DNA of 64,000 bases from assembly GCF_000001735.4 (NCBI RefSeq), contig NC_003075.7, positions 17,361,001-17,425,000 on the forward strand, written 5' to 3'. Position numbers and translations under genes: made by a program. Below are positions 25,601 through 37,093 of the stretch, in pieces (the first letter of the stretch is position 1; each line of letters opens with the position of its first letter). Under the pieces are notes generated by a model, which was not told the origin of the DNA, made no database searches, and saw nothing but the letters and a program-made list of their open reading frames with translations. The DNA comes from Arabidopsis thaliana (lineage: Eukaryota > Streptophyta > Magnoliopsida > Brassicales > Brassicaceae).

Positions 25601-27700
25601 TCATGTACTGATTTAAGTTTTAACCATCTAAATAACAAACCATTATACTATATACTAATAACCAATCTAGCATAAAATTTATATTAAAAATTTAAATAAG
25701 TAATCTAACACGTCAATCGCATGATTCCATAAAACAGTCCATCTACAACGCATACGTACAATTTTATAAAATTAAGAGTTTTATTACCTATAGTCGTATA
25801 CTATTTTTGTTTAATTTTATGCAATAGTTTCAGGCTTAAATTAAATATATTTATTCTTAATGTGTGGCTCAAGCATTAGACTCCAAAGGTACTTTCACTG
25901 TTTCCAAATAATTAGGTTCCATTTGAGAAATTGCCACAAATTAATCTTCCAAAGTTGTGAAGTATAAATATGGACTCGAATTACAGTTTTAGCCCTACAT
26001 CCCTTTGTTTAATGACGATATTCAGAAGGGTATTTCAATAAATAAGTGTACATCGCTATTGCGTGGATGGAACGTCTATTTCCAAACGCCATACAGTATC
26101 CACCGACCACCGACCTAAACTTTTTTTTTTAATGAATAGAAAAAATAATATATATTCTATTCTTGTAACAAAAATTTGGAGAGTTTATTGTGACTAATGT
26201 CAGTTGTTGTTTGTAATTATTTAGAAAATTGTTCATAATTGGAATTAAGAATACAACTTTTATCAGCTGAACGGTTTAAGGTTGGATCACCTATTCACCC
26301 ACACAAAGTTTTGGTATTTAATTATAGACAAAAATGTAAGAAAAATTGGAATTTTTTAGTAAGTTTCTCATCTTAACCAAAAATATATAGTAATGATGTG
26401 TTTGAAAAGAGAAGTCGAAATTCCCTATAAAATCTACAACTACTATAGAAAAAAAGTTTCGTTTATTATATCTTTAAAATTTTGAAATGTAGTAATATTA
26501 GTAAAACAAAAAAAAATGAAGAAGAAGAATAACATAGAAAATAAGGAAAGACAAAGCTCCTCAAAAATCCCACTTAACTTGTCCCCAGAACAGAAGGAGA
26601 CACGCGTGTCATTACCGCCTCTTCCCTATTAAACATTTTAAGGCATAAAAGCAATAAATAAGTAAATTAATCGTATTATTGCTTGAACATTTCTGTATAA
26701 TTTTTAAACTCCTAAATCAGTTTAAGTTAAATACCATTTATTATTGTTTCCCAAATTCCACAACAACGACCCACTTTCCTACGTCGATACTATTCTTCTT
26801 CCATGCAATCAATAAATATCCTCTGTTTACTTGTAGTTTCAGTTTATTTTATTTGGGTAAGAGTTTTTCAATTTATTGACGATTTGACAATTTGAACGAC
26901 ATACATATATCATACATATATAGTCCAATAGTCAACTCAAATTGAATATATCGTAGAATTTTATAACCTAAGGTTATTTAAAATAGTTGAACGAATTGCC
27001 GTGCAACATTAAGAATATAAATTCTAGAATAAAATTTTGTATTTTACCACTAGCTGAGATACTAGACAGTCTAAGAAATGTAAAAAACTCATTTGCAACA
27101 TCTATCATGAAATGTGACTGATATATCATAGATTTATCTAAACCCTAGGATAATAGGGGATAATAATACTAAAATAAAATTGACGTAATTGATGATGAAA
27201 CATGTTTTATTTTCCAAAGTGAGGCGTTAACTCTTATATTGTTGATTAAAATCACAAGATTCACACAATATCAAGACGCAATCTATCCCTATCCATTTTT
27301 AAATTACAATATCCTTAAATTAACGTGTGTATAAACAATTTTAAATACTCCTTTATTTTTTAATAACAATTTTAAATATACCTATATTATACAATAATGA
27401 TTTCCAATAATAGTAATTAATTAGATGCCAACGGAGAAAAATATTAGAGGCCATAACAGGCTATGACAAAATAATTGTGATTTGAGCTATGATAAATCGT
27501 TGCATTCAAATTTTATTTAGTTGAGGATGTTTTAATGCATATAGTAACGCTGATATATCGGAAATTAATTTAAGAACCGTCCAATGGAAAGAGCCGACGA
27601 GCATTATTAAATAAGATGCATGAGTGTATTTAACACTAATATTTTAATTCCGTCCAAATAATAAAGACAAAATATAATAACTACGATTTATCTATATGTG

Positions 27701-28014
27701 TATATATAGTGTCAGGGAAGATGAGATTGTTGTCTCTGTCTTAGAATATATATAGAGAGAATCAAAAAAAAAAAAAAGAATATATATATGAGAAAGAGTT
27801 ATTAAGAGATTTTAGTGTCGGTGAATTTTTTGAAACTTCTTCTCTTTTGCGGTTTCGTGTTCCACTCCTCTCTTCTTGGCCCACGTGTTCATCAATCTCT
27901 CCCTCCGCATGTAATCGCTTCGCCGTCAATATCACATCTTTCTTCTTCTTTATCTTTAAAATCTCTTTAGATCGATTCTTTTGTGGATTCTTGAAATCTC
28001 CGGAGAAAACCACT
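27701..28014 (+). promoter_or_regulatory. RAP2.10: RAP2.10 promoter and leader with two minimal uORFs
   Basis: TATATATAG at 27701-27709 is a likely TATA box, with a second TATA-like run near 27747. The leader holds a 5-codon uORF at 27788-27805 (MRKSY) and an AUG directly followed by UAA at 27909-27914. The leader is open in the main frame from about 27847, but there is no in-frame ATG before 28015. Confidence 0.5.
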
Positions 28015-28605
28015 ATGGAGACGGCGACTGAAGTGGCCACGGTGGTGTCAACTCCGGCGGTTACGGTTGCGGCGGTGGCGACGAGGAAGAGAGATAAGCC
28101 GTATAAAGGGATAAGGATGAGGAAGTGGGGGAAGTGGGTGGCGGAGATAAGAGAGCCTAATAAAAGGTCAAGGATCTGGCTTGGCTCTTACTCTACTCCT
28201 GAAGCGGCGGCGCGTGCTTACGACACGGCGGTGTTTTATCTCCGAGGTCCTTCTGCTCGGCTTAACTTCCCGGAGCTTTTAGCCGGAGTGACGGTGACGG
28301 GAGGAGGCGGAGGAGGAGTGAACGGTGGTGGAGATATGTCGGCGGCGTATATAAGGAGAAAAGCGGCGGAGGTTGGAGCACAAGTGGATGCGTTAGAAGC
28401 GGCGGGGGCGGGAGGGAATCGTCATCATCATCATCATCAACATCAACGTGGTAATCATGATTACGTAGATAATCATAGTGATTATCGTATTAATGATGAT
28501 CTTATGGAGTGTAGTAGTAAAGAAGGGTTTAAGAGGTGTAATGGATCGTTGGAACGGGTTGATTTAAACAAATTACCCGATCCGGAAACTTCAGATGACG
28601 ATTAG
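28015..28605 (+). CDS. RAP2.10: RAP2.10 / DEAR4, DREB-subfamily ERF transcription factor
   Basis: Intronless gene of 196 residues; the ATG at 28015 is the first in frame after a leader with no other in-frame ATG. Nuclear DNA-binding protein. One AP2/ERF domain at about 28-85: [20 protein letters not shown], then [16 protein letters not shown], then LNFPE. Val in the WVAEIRE strand indicates DREB-type (DRE/CRT) specificity, and a single domain with a short protein fits the A-5 group. A DLNKLP motif near the C-terminus ([11 protein letters not shown]) is an EAR repression motif, so it is probably a repressor. A run of six His from CAT repeats lies near residue 138. Known in Arabidopsis as AT4G36900, in the DREB and EAR motif (DEAR) group linked to stress and senescence. 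Confidence 0.93.
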   Translation: METATEVATVVSTPAVTVAAVATRKRDKPYKGIRMRKWGKWVAEIREPNKRSRIWLGSYSTPEAAARAYDTAVFYLRGPSARLNFPELLAGVTVTGGGGGGVNGGGDMSAAYIRRKAAEVGAQVDALEAAGAGGNRHHHHHQHQRGNHDYVDNHSDYRINDDLMECSSKEGFKRCNGSLERVDLNKLPDPETSDDD

Positions 28606-30015
28606 GAAAGCAAAAAATAGAAACAAATAATAGTATCGATTTGTTTTTCACTTTTCGTTAAGTTTGTTCTTCCTTCATCCAAACAAAAAAAAAAGTTGTA
28701 CAAGGAAGATTAGAGAATGTTTGTCTTTATAATGCGCGGAGGTTGCTAACATGCACCACCTCCTCCATGAGTTTGTTTGTGATTACTAATTTATTATTAC
28801 TAGTGTAATGATAGTTCTCCATAAATAGTTTTTACTCAATCCCCCTCAAACTTCTATTCTCGTACTTCAGTTACACAAGTGTTTCAATGTTTCAGTTTGG
28901 TTATAGGTAGGAGGTAGTATTAGTATGATGTTATAGATAAAATCTGGATGGGGAACACGGCGGTGAGTCAATAGCAGCAGAAACAGGAGACTAAGGATTG
29001 AGAAGTGGGAGTGTATAGAGAGTTAGAGAGATATTGGAGAGACAAAGAGTGTCCTACAAAACAAATATGGTAAGTGGGTCTTTAACTTGTCCGATCGTAA
29101 CAACTAAAGCTCTCTATCCTAACTACTAAAGTCATCTCTTTTCTTTCTTCTCTGTTTTCTAATCTGTTTTGTGGGGCAAAGACAGCAAAAACTCACATAT
29201 CACAAAACTTGATCATTTCTTGTGCTATGGTCTTGTTTTGAAAAGACCAGTCTCAAACATGTGTTTCTTTCTCCATTAGAGAGCTTAAACGTGAAATTTG
29301 ACCAAGAGTTAAATTCTTTTGACCTAATTAAATCACTAGAAATTCAGATCTATCAGTGTTTTTCGCCATCAGATCACCACAACTAAAGGTCAATTGTTTT
29401 AAGGTTTCGTTAGACAGCTAATGATGAGCATGACCTTGCAACTAACACTCTTGTAACTTGATATTATTAATATTACTTTTAATCGAGTAGATCATGGAAG
29501 TTCTTGACAAATGACAATTAACGAAATTTGATTACCAATCTAGAGCCTCCACGTTAAGAAAAGATTCCAATTTCACATATACGTTTGTACGGACGAAACC
29601 AAGAAGGTAAAGGAAAGATATTTTTGGTTGAACCAAAATCAATTAAAATACCTTAAAAAGGTTTGTTACTTTGGTGGTTAACCAAATGTAGAAAGTGTGA
29701 AACAATTTTTTTTTTTCTCGAAATGAAAGCATATTGGATGAGAGTCAAATACCCAAAGCATCTGATAACCTAACTTATCAAACAAACAGAGAAGCTGATT
29801 CTGCTAAAATAGCAAAAAGTTAGATGTGCACTTACCTTTGATGCTTCTAGAGTTTACCAGGTTTAACTTCGTTGCAAAATGTCGTATAAGTTATGGCTCT
29901 TATTCTAATACATGGTACAATTGTCGCGGTTTCTCACTTTTATTCTCTGGAGAATGTTTGATCATTGCTTTCCTCTACAAAGCCATTTTCTTGTTTGGTA
30001 TATATACTACCTTAA
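28606..30015. other. Convergent intergenic region, RAP2.10 and CBSX1 3' ends
   Basis: About 1.4 kb between converging genes, containing both 3' UTRs. No open frame of coding character, no repeats of note and no RNA gene seen. Confidence 0.6.
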
Positions 30016-32218
30016 TCAAGCATTCCTATCACCAGAGCGCTTTATTTGAAGCGCGGCTCTAACCACGTTTCCTCTTGTGATGATACCAACCTTTTTTCAA
30101 AAGGAAATATAAAAATAGATAAGCGATGCGAAACATGGTGTATTTAAAAGTTCAATGCGAGATGTGTAAATGTAAAATCTCTCTTCTCTTACCAATTTGC
30201 CATCAGAATCTACCACAGGGAGCCGGCGATATTTTGTCTCAAGCAATATTCTAGTGGAAAATAGAATAATAAGCTTTAAGTTAGAGAAGAATTTAGATAG
30301 AGATGAGAAAAGAAATGACGGCACTGAAAAAAAGGAAAGACAGTAACTTAGCAGCATCTTCCAGGTTGGTTTTTTCCTCAACAACTAGTGGAGCTGGTGT
30401 CATTAAATCTCCAACAAGCTTCCCATTGGTTTTGCTGAGTAGCTTTTGCACAGCATTGAAAGTCTGCAAATGTTTTTATTGGTCAACATGATATGATACA
30501 AGAACAACAAAAGTTACCAAAAAAGAGAACTATAGAACCAATTCATTTTGAGATGGTTTACACTATCAGATTTGAATCCACTTTACAGAATCATGTCTAC
30601 TCAAACTAGGGAACTGAATGTAACATTAACATAACTCTACCATATGCATATTTCATATGAGGTACTTCTTTAGTGCATACACTCATAACAATCAGAAGAT
30701 CCTATAACAGGTTCACAACAATTAGCTGAATTATTGTGCATGGTAATTGCGTAAATCAAAACAAGTTCCTTGTAACTTTCAATACACACTATCTACTGCT
30801 GATAATGTGAACCAGGCGAATGAGCACAATGGGAAAGAATTTGAATTGAGTGTTTTGAAAAGCATTCAGGTCAAAATGTTAATAGGAAAAGGAAGGGCCA
30901 CATACTTTCCAGGTGCTGTCAACCTCAGGGAACATGGAATTTTCTGTTCTTCCACTACCTATTAGCAACACAAAAAAACCAGCAATAAGATTCAAGGGGT
31001 AAGGGAAAAAGCTTTTTGATCATTTCACGGTGAGCGTGCTATCTCGCAAAGAATGAGACAGAAGGTCATCATAACATAGATATTTCTGGCTTTATGCCAC
31101 CATGTGATCAAGTAGCTTTCTTCTTTCTCCACTTCAAAGAGAAATCCCCATGTTTATAAAATCTCTTGAAAGCAAAGGAAACCAAATACATTAATTAAGT
31201 GGTGTAGCTGGCCCACTTACCAGATATGGAGTCCAAAGCCAACAAGTCATAATCTGAAACAAGCCCAACCTGCAGCAACAAAGAATCCCTCATAAGCATC
31301 CAACCTCCATCTGTAGATTAGATTCAGCTCCCTTTCAAAACTTAAGACCTGAATAACAAAAGTTGATACTAACCAATTTCCAGTCTTCGTCAATTACAGG
31401 AAATCCAGTGATTCTATTCTCCACAAGGAGTTCCAGAGCTGTAGAGAAGGCACAAAAGAGGCCATAAGTATGAAAACAAGGCAGTATCTTATGCTCCAAA
31501 GAATCTGATGAACTTTAAAGGATAACAAAGAGCTACCTTCATCCACAGTAGTCGTAGGTTTCACCACGTGCAAGTCCTCTTTCTTTGTCATGAACTCACC
31601 AACAGTGTACACTCCACTTCTTGGCTACAGTAATAGTCATATACAAAACTCAAACTAATCCTCTACTTGTACAATATTGATTAACCTTCCAACCAGTGGC
31701 TGCCTAAATTCTCAAAATCTCGATTCAAAATTGGTCACTATCTCATTACTTAAGCGAGTAAGCGACTTTGCTTCCTCAAATTTCCACTAGGCTAAGATCG
31801 AATCCCGTATCTAAAATGTGCAATCTCGAAGAATCCGGTCTAAGCTAGTAACTAGTATACCATTCAATCGTTACATAGAATCGTTACAAGAAGCTAATCT
31901 ACGAAAATTCTCAGAATCTAAGACACCCAATGATCAGATATTCGCATGCATAACAAAATTCCCAAAACGGAAAGAGGAATTTGGAACTGGAAATTGAGTG
32001 AAGGAGCTTACCGAAGAGGAATTCGTCATCAACGTGGAACCGGCGGCGGAAGAAGCTGAGGGAATCCGGGATTTGGAAGGGAAGCTTCGAGAGAAGGTGA
32101 ATTTGTGACATGGCTGAACGGAGAGAAACCTCGGCAGAAGAAGATACGGCGAGGAAGGAGAGGATGATGCGCGTAGGGGAGTGAAGGAGAGTGGAACAGA
32201 GTAAAGGACGGCGTCCAT
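30016..32218 (-). CDS. CBSX1: CBSX1, chloroplast CBS-domain thioredoxin regulator (LEJ2)
   Basis: Eight coding exons on the minus strand: 32218-32012, 31624-31537, 31438-31374, 31269-31221, 30958-30906, 30463-30348, 30250-30193 and 30090-30016, closing to 236 residues. Two CBS domains in tandem (~80-140 and ~175-230), which bind adenosine nucleotides; in Arabidopsis CBSX1 (AT4G36910) activates plastid thioredoxins and so affects H2O2 level, anther dehiscence and lignin. The first ~65 residues are rich in Ser, Pro and Arg and lack acids, as in a chloroplast transit peptide. Key blocks: GVYTVGEFMTKKEDLHVVKP, ENRITGFPVID, LVGLVSDYDLLAL, then VGDLMTPAPLVV, KYRRLPVVDSDGKLVGIITR. Exon 6 ends GCT AA|GTTACT, a weaker donor. 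An in-frame ATG 20 codons upstream (32278) exists; MDAVLYSV is chosen because it begins the transit peptide. Confidence 0.93.
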
Positions 32219-32640
32219 TGGCCGTCGGAGAGAGATCGCCGGAAGTAAAAGAGTGATGATACAGGAGATATGCGTCACCGCTTGTTCGTATTGGGAAAAG
32301 CGAAAGTGTGACTGTGACTTTAATGGCTAAACCTCAAAACGATGTAGTTTTGGAATTACAATACAATTTATGCGTTAAAAAAAAATCGAACACGTGGCCT
32401 TTTAACGAAATCTGCAAATTGAGATTAGAAAAATAAGACCGTTGTAAACGCTCCTTAATTGTGCGATTCAATTTCCTTTTTTGTTAAGGTCCAAATATGA
32501 AAAAAGGAAAACAACCTGATGTTTCCTTTTTTTCTTTGCGTGAGCCTTTCCTTATAAATATTCATCTGTCTTGTGTTGGGAAATCATAATTTTTCTTTAA
32601 GAGACAAAAAAACAAAATTCTTCTTTTCTCTGCTACTGTT

Positions 32641-33120
32641 TTACAAAGACGATCGTCGATTTCGAAACCGTGAAATTGATGATCCATATACGTCGCCGAT
32701 CTTTACCAACGCCATGTCGAGAGAGGTCTCTCTAATATTTCACAATCTCTGATCAATCATGGAGGATTAATCCGACAAGGTTACTGGTTAGAGATCATAT
32801 CCATACCAACGCCACTTGGAGTGGTCTCTCGTGTTTGATCAATCGATGTTGATTTCTAGCCAACCATGGATGCATCTTATGCGGACCTGTCTTTTCTTTC
32901 TGAAAAGCGCAAAGAAACTCTCATCAACAACCGACGAGTAGGTTTGGAGTTTCAATGACTCAGAATCAGACCGTTAAGGACTCGCCCTAGGAGAGAAGAT
33001 GAAGATGACTCAGATCTCTCATCTACAATTTGCAATCTTGGCCCAATATGATATGGGCTTCGCAAAACAGCGTATGGGCTTTTTAGCAAACAACAATCCC
33101 TGATGACAAACGTCTCCCTA
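32641..33120 (+). other. GC-richer island with duplicated TACCAACGCCA segment
   Basis: This stretch is clearly less AT-rich than its surroundings. TACCAACGCCA...GGTCTCTC...TGATCAATC occurs twice (32704-32758 and 32804-32844). An ATG at about 32866 opens a 30-residue frame (MDASYADLSFLSEKRKET...). I do not recognise the peptide. It could be a transposable-element fragment, a decayed gene or an upstream exon. Confidence 0.3.
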
Positions 33121-33299
33121 TTTCACGAGGTATGTTCCTTTCTTAATTTCTTTTTTTTAAAAATATTTTTTTTGGTTTCTTTATTAATTAACGTTATAGA
33201 TAACAATTGATTTTACTAAAAATAATAATTTTGTTTTAAATTTTCAGTTTCAAAATAAATAAAAGCTGTTTGGTAATTAATATTGTAAAATAAAAAATA

Positions 33300-33576
33300 T
33301 TTTCAAATTTAAATGTTAAATTTAAATACGTGAAAATGGTTAGACTTAGCATCCCGTCCTTTTGGTCCGTAAGTATTGTGGTGTCATAAGTTCATCATAT
33401 TTTCACGTATTTAAATTTAATTTTAAACTTTTTCAAAGTTTTAAGTAAATCGCTATTATATTTTTTATCTAAAAGTTTTTTATCATACAAAATACTTTTA
33501 TTAACGATATGTTTTCAAACTTAAATGTAAATACATAAAAATTACATAGACTTAGCATTTTGTCCTTTTGATTCGT
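33300..33576. repeat. Perfect 22-bp inverted repeat plus diverged direct repeat
   Basis: 33316-33337 and 33399-33420 are exact reverse complements (core AAATACGTGAAAAT / ATTTTCACGTATTT), 61 bp apart. In addition 33300-33370 and 33512-33576 are diverged direct copies sharing AGACTTAGCAT and GTCCTTTTG. This suggests a decayed mobile element or fold-back sequence. Confidence 0.7.
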
Positions 33577-33801
33577 GCATTCAATATTCAAGAACCTTTC
33601 ATTGTACTCAAAGGGTTCTCTTATAATGCCTTTGATGATAGTTTGTTGTTTTTTAATTGCTATGTTGCTTTTTGGGGTATGGTAAATGGTAAAATTTTGA
33701 TGATATTTTGTTACCATTTACCAAAGTTTTTATTTTATTCATTTTTACCTATCCGTTATGATATCACATATGGAAAGAAAAATGTATTGTAAGAGGACAA
33801 T

Positions 33802-34134
33802 TTAGGCCCTGAATGGAGGTTGATTTTCGATTCAGTTTTTGGATTTAGATTTTAGATTTTAGTTTTAGATTTTTGTAATTATATTTTTGTTTAAAAAATT
33901 TCAAAAAAATGATTTTTGGTTTTGAAAAAAATAACGTTGATTGAGTATAAACTAGATTTTCAAAATTTTAAGAGAACAAAAAAAACTAAAATGAGGAATG
34001 AAAAATTACAACAAAATAGTTTTTCTAAACTATAGAGAAACCAAAATTTTAAAATCTTGATTGGTATGAAAATAAGTTTTTGAAAAACAAAACCCAAAAA
34101 CTCTTACAAAATGTACAAAACATTCAAGGTCTTA
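33802..34134. mobile_element. Tourist/PIF-Harbinger-like MITE (candidate)
   Basis: GGCCCTGAATG at 33805-33815 faces CATTCAAGGTC at 34121-34131; reverse complemented, the right end reads GACCTTGAATG, 9 of 11 matching. TTA flanks both sides (33802-33804 and 34132-34134), the target duplication typical of PIF/Harbinger elements. Inner sequence keeps imperfect symmetry (AGTTTTTGGATTT on the left, AGTTTTTGGGTTT on the right strand). The element is about 327 bp, AT-rich and has no coding capacity, fitting a non-autonomous MITE. Confidence 0.45.
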
Positions 34135-36877
34135 ATCTATTATAATACCATCGTTGGGTGTCTCAGTGTCTATCATTCCGACTAAACTTCATTCCATCTT
34201 TTACTTTGGTGATAATAGATTCCCATGACTAACGTTCGGGGTTTCGTGTGTTATCTTATTTCCGATATCAACAGTTTTGACTGCAAACTTTTTAAAAAAT
34301 CTATAGATCAACTAAAAATTAGACTATATAGTCTTTGGTGCTTTCATACTATAATAATATGTACTCTAAAAAATAAAATGGTATATCAAACGCTGTCGTT
34401 TTCTTGTCAACTAACCATAATGAGATATTTTCTTCAAGCTTGAAACCGAAGAATCATAATGTATCTCTTACCTAAGCCTCAGTTAGGCCCGACCTATCGT
34501 CCATCATCTTATAAATTAATTTATTTTGTCTGAAACATCGAAACAATTTTAAAGCAGAAATTAAAGTGAAAAATGGAAATGATTCCCATATTGATGAAAA
34601 CTTGAAAAGTCGGAATAATTCGTTGGTCCCTCCATTAACTAACGTGAATTATTGCAAATGGGACCGTACTAAAATTTGGGTGTGGTTTCGATATATAGTA
34701 CCAAAAAAGGTTAAAAAGTAAAACTTAATTAAAAGAAATAAATTGTGTTTGTGTGTGTCGTCGGTGTCGAAGGATGTTTGGGAACCAAGTGGGGTTAATT
34801 TCAAAGATTTACAAAAATGGAAAGTCTTTGGACCGCAAAACGTATGGACATCGTACCTAAGTTCCTGACTCCTTACTATATTTGTACATTAACGTGTTCC
34901 CCTTTGTCCCTTTTTTGTCATCTCCTTTAGATTTTTTCCCTTCTCAATAATTTAACCCTGAGTATTCATTTGTCCCCAAGCCATATCGTAAATCCGCTTT
35001 GTACTAACACATATATAAATATCATCATCCAAATTCTTAATCATATGTCTCTAATTCGACAGTTTATCTTTTTCTTTGATAAGTTAAGCCTTGTAACTTA
35101 AAACTTCATTTTGAAAAATCTTAAAACATTCTTCTCTCTTGCTTTTCTTTTTTAAATTGAGTCTTTTTTTTTCTTTCTAATTTACTTTCATATTTTGGCC
35201 ATTATTACTCGAGTCGAATCCAATTTCAGAAAGAAAAAAATACTATCACCACATCGAAACAAATTGAAATAAATCTCGTGAAGACATCGAGGAGAGTATC
35301 CACTAGCCGCTCGCTCGCATGGCCCCCACTTTGAACAAATAATACGATGCCACGTAACCTTGATCAAAAGAGGATCCTACTTAACGATATTTGGATTTTG
35401 GAAGACTAACAAGATTTGGACAACCTCACAAATCGAGATTCTATCGATACCGTCCGATGTTTTCCACGCGTTCGTTAATCTCGTACTTGATTGCGATTCC
35501 AAAATTGCAGTTTTTTTTTTATAAGTAGACATATCTTAAAATTTAGATACGAGCAGTTGTATATCTTTTACCTTCTATCAAAATAATAACATTTGTATTT
35601 GATATTTATTCATAGTATGTCAGACTGCCAGAGATGATTATAGTATTCATACAGCAAGATCCACAGTTTTGATTTGCTTTCATATTCAAACAAGTAGATC
35701 CAAAAATTATTGGACATAACCATTAATACATGTAACTATGATATACTCTACCGGTCAATATTTTTGTTTCAGTAGCTGAAAACGTGTATATATCATTTAT
35801 GACATAGTTTCTGAAGAAGTTAAAGGAGGAAGAGAATTCTAATATATACTCTCAATGTTTCATATAATTCATATCTAGTTTTATGTTATCCTTATTTCAA
35901 AATAAACATCTTTTTTTTACTTTCAAAGTAAATTTTTGATATAAAAATACATATTTGATGTCAAAACAAAAATGAACAATGATGAAAAATAAAATAAAAA
36001 AAATGAACAAAATTATTTAAAATATGATTGACAACAATTAACTTATGTTTTATAGAAGAAAGGCATAACATAATTTGAACATATTTTTAGATATGTATGA
36101 AAAATGTCAAAGATATTAACATATAATAACTTTGTTTATTACTTAATGTTCGAATTCTTGAATTGTTTACAAAAAGAAAATTGAATTTATTGTTACTCGT
36201 CCACACTATGTGGACACATAGGCAAGTAGATTGAAGTAGATATAGGCATTGATTCTATTTATTTATGTTTAGGTTAATGTACTAGGCATATTAACAACCA
36301 CATATGACATCGTTGGGGCTTGTGGGGATACAACTTTTATTTATTGGACATAGAAACCGAAAATTGAAAGCATATATAGATTGTATAGAAATGATTTCTA
36401 CGGTATCATTGTACTCTTTACTTGTTTATATTCAATAATACCTGTTCTTTTAGTACATTTTTGTCATATCATATATGTCGCATAACGAGGGAGTATAAAG
36501 GTCAAATAAACTCAGCCAAAATTAGGAATTGTATCTTTGTGTTTCTTTGGTTTTGTTTTATATGAGCACATATGATGAATAGTTGTAGAAGTTTTTCAGA
36601 AACGTAAAATTAAATGAAAAAAAAAGGGGTAAATGGGAATAATAATAGTTTTTGTGGGCCTGTTTTTTTGGAAAGAGATATAAGAGACAGAGTATCTCTC
36701 TGTAAAGTGGGCCGTGGGCTTTAATAATTATTGACATACAAACACAAACGCATATACATATATATCACATGTGTATATATAGAAATATGATTATGTATGT
36801 GTTATGTATATATAATATCATGCCAAAGACATATCACATCTCAATGAAAATCAAGCTTCTATCTATCACAAAATATG

Positions 36878-37093
36878 CTAATAATAATACACATATATAT
36901 ATATAGGTAGAGAGAGAAATAGTGGGACATAGAGAGAGAAGAGCAGTAGTTTCCACTTGAGGAAAGCAACATGTTCAACGAAAGCCATTATTGGAATGTT
37001 TGTTATTGCATCATCCCACTCAAAATATGTACAACGTGTCATGTAAAAAGCTTTTGAGGAGCTTAGATTTTTAGATTTCATTGAAAGTTTCAC
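36878..37093 (-). pseudogene. Possible GRF-type zinc-finger gene fragment
   Basis: A 71-codon minus-strand frame contains RCTYFEWDDA, which resembles the C-x-[FY]-F-x-W-x-[DE] half of plant GRF zinc fingers, followed by a hydrophobic C-terminal segment (LLLFSLYVPLFLSLPIYI), an arrangement seen in small plant GRF proteins. The upstream GRRF...C half of the finger is absent. It would be a truncated relic. The match is short and partly from AT-rich sequence. Confidence 0.25.

Larger units (their letters stand above)
20830..27700. other. Long AT-rich intergenic region, IRX14 to RAP2.10
   Basis: About 6.9 kb between two divergent promoters without a supportable gene. Open frames are short and AT-rich. 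It contains an inverted site II pair at 21129-21148, a further GGCCCATTGGGC at about 21609-21620, a tandem repeat at 21681-21930, small direct repeats at 22457-22540 and 22605-22659, and an A run at about 23623-23640. No transposon ends or RNA genes seen. Confidence 0.6.
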
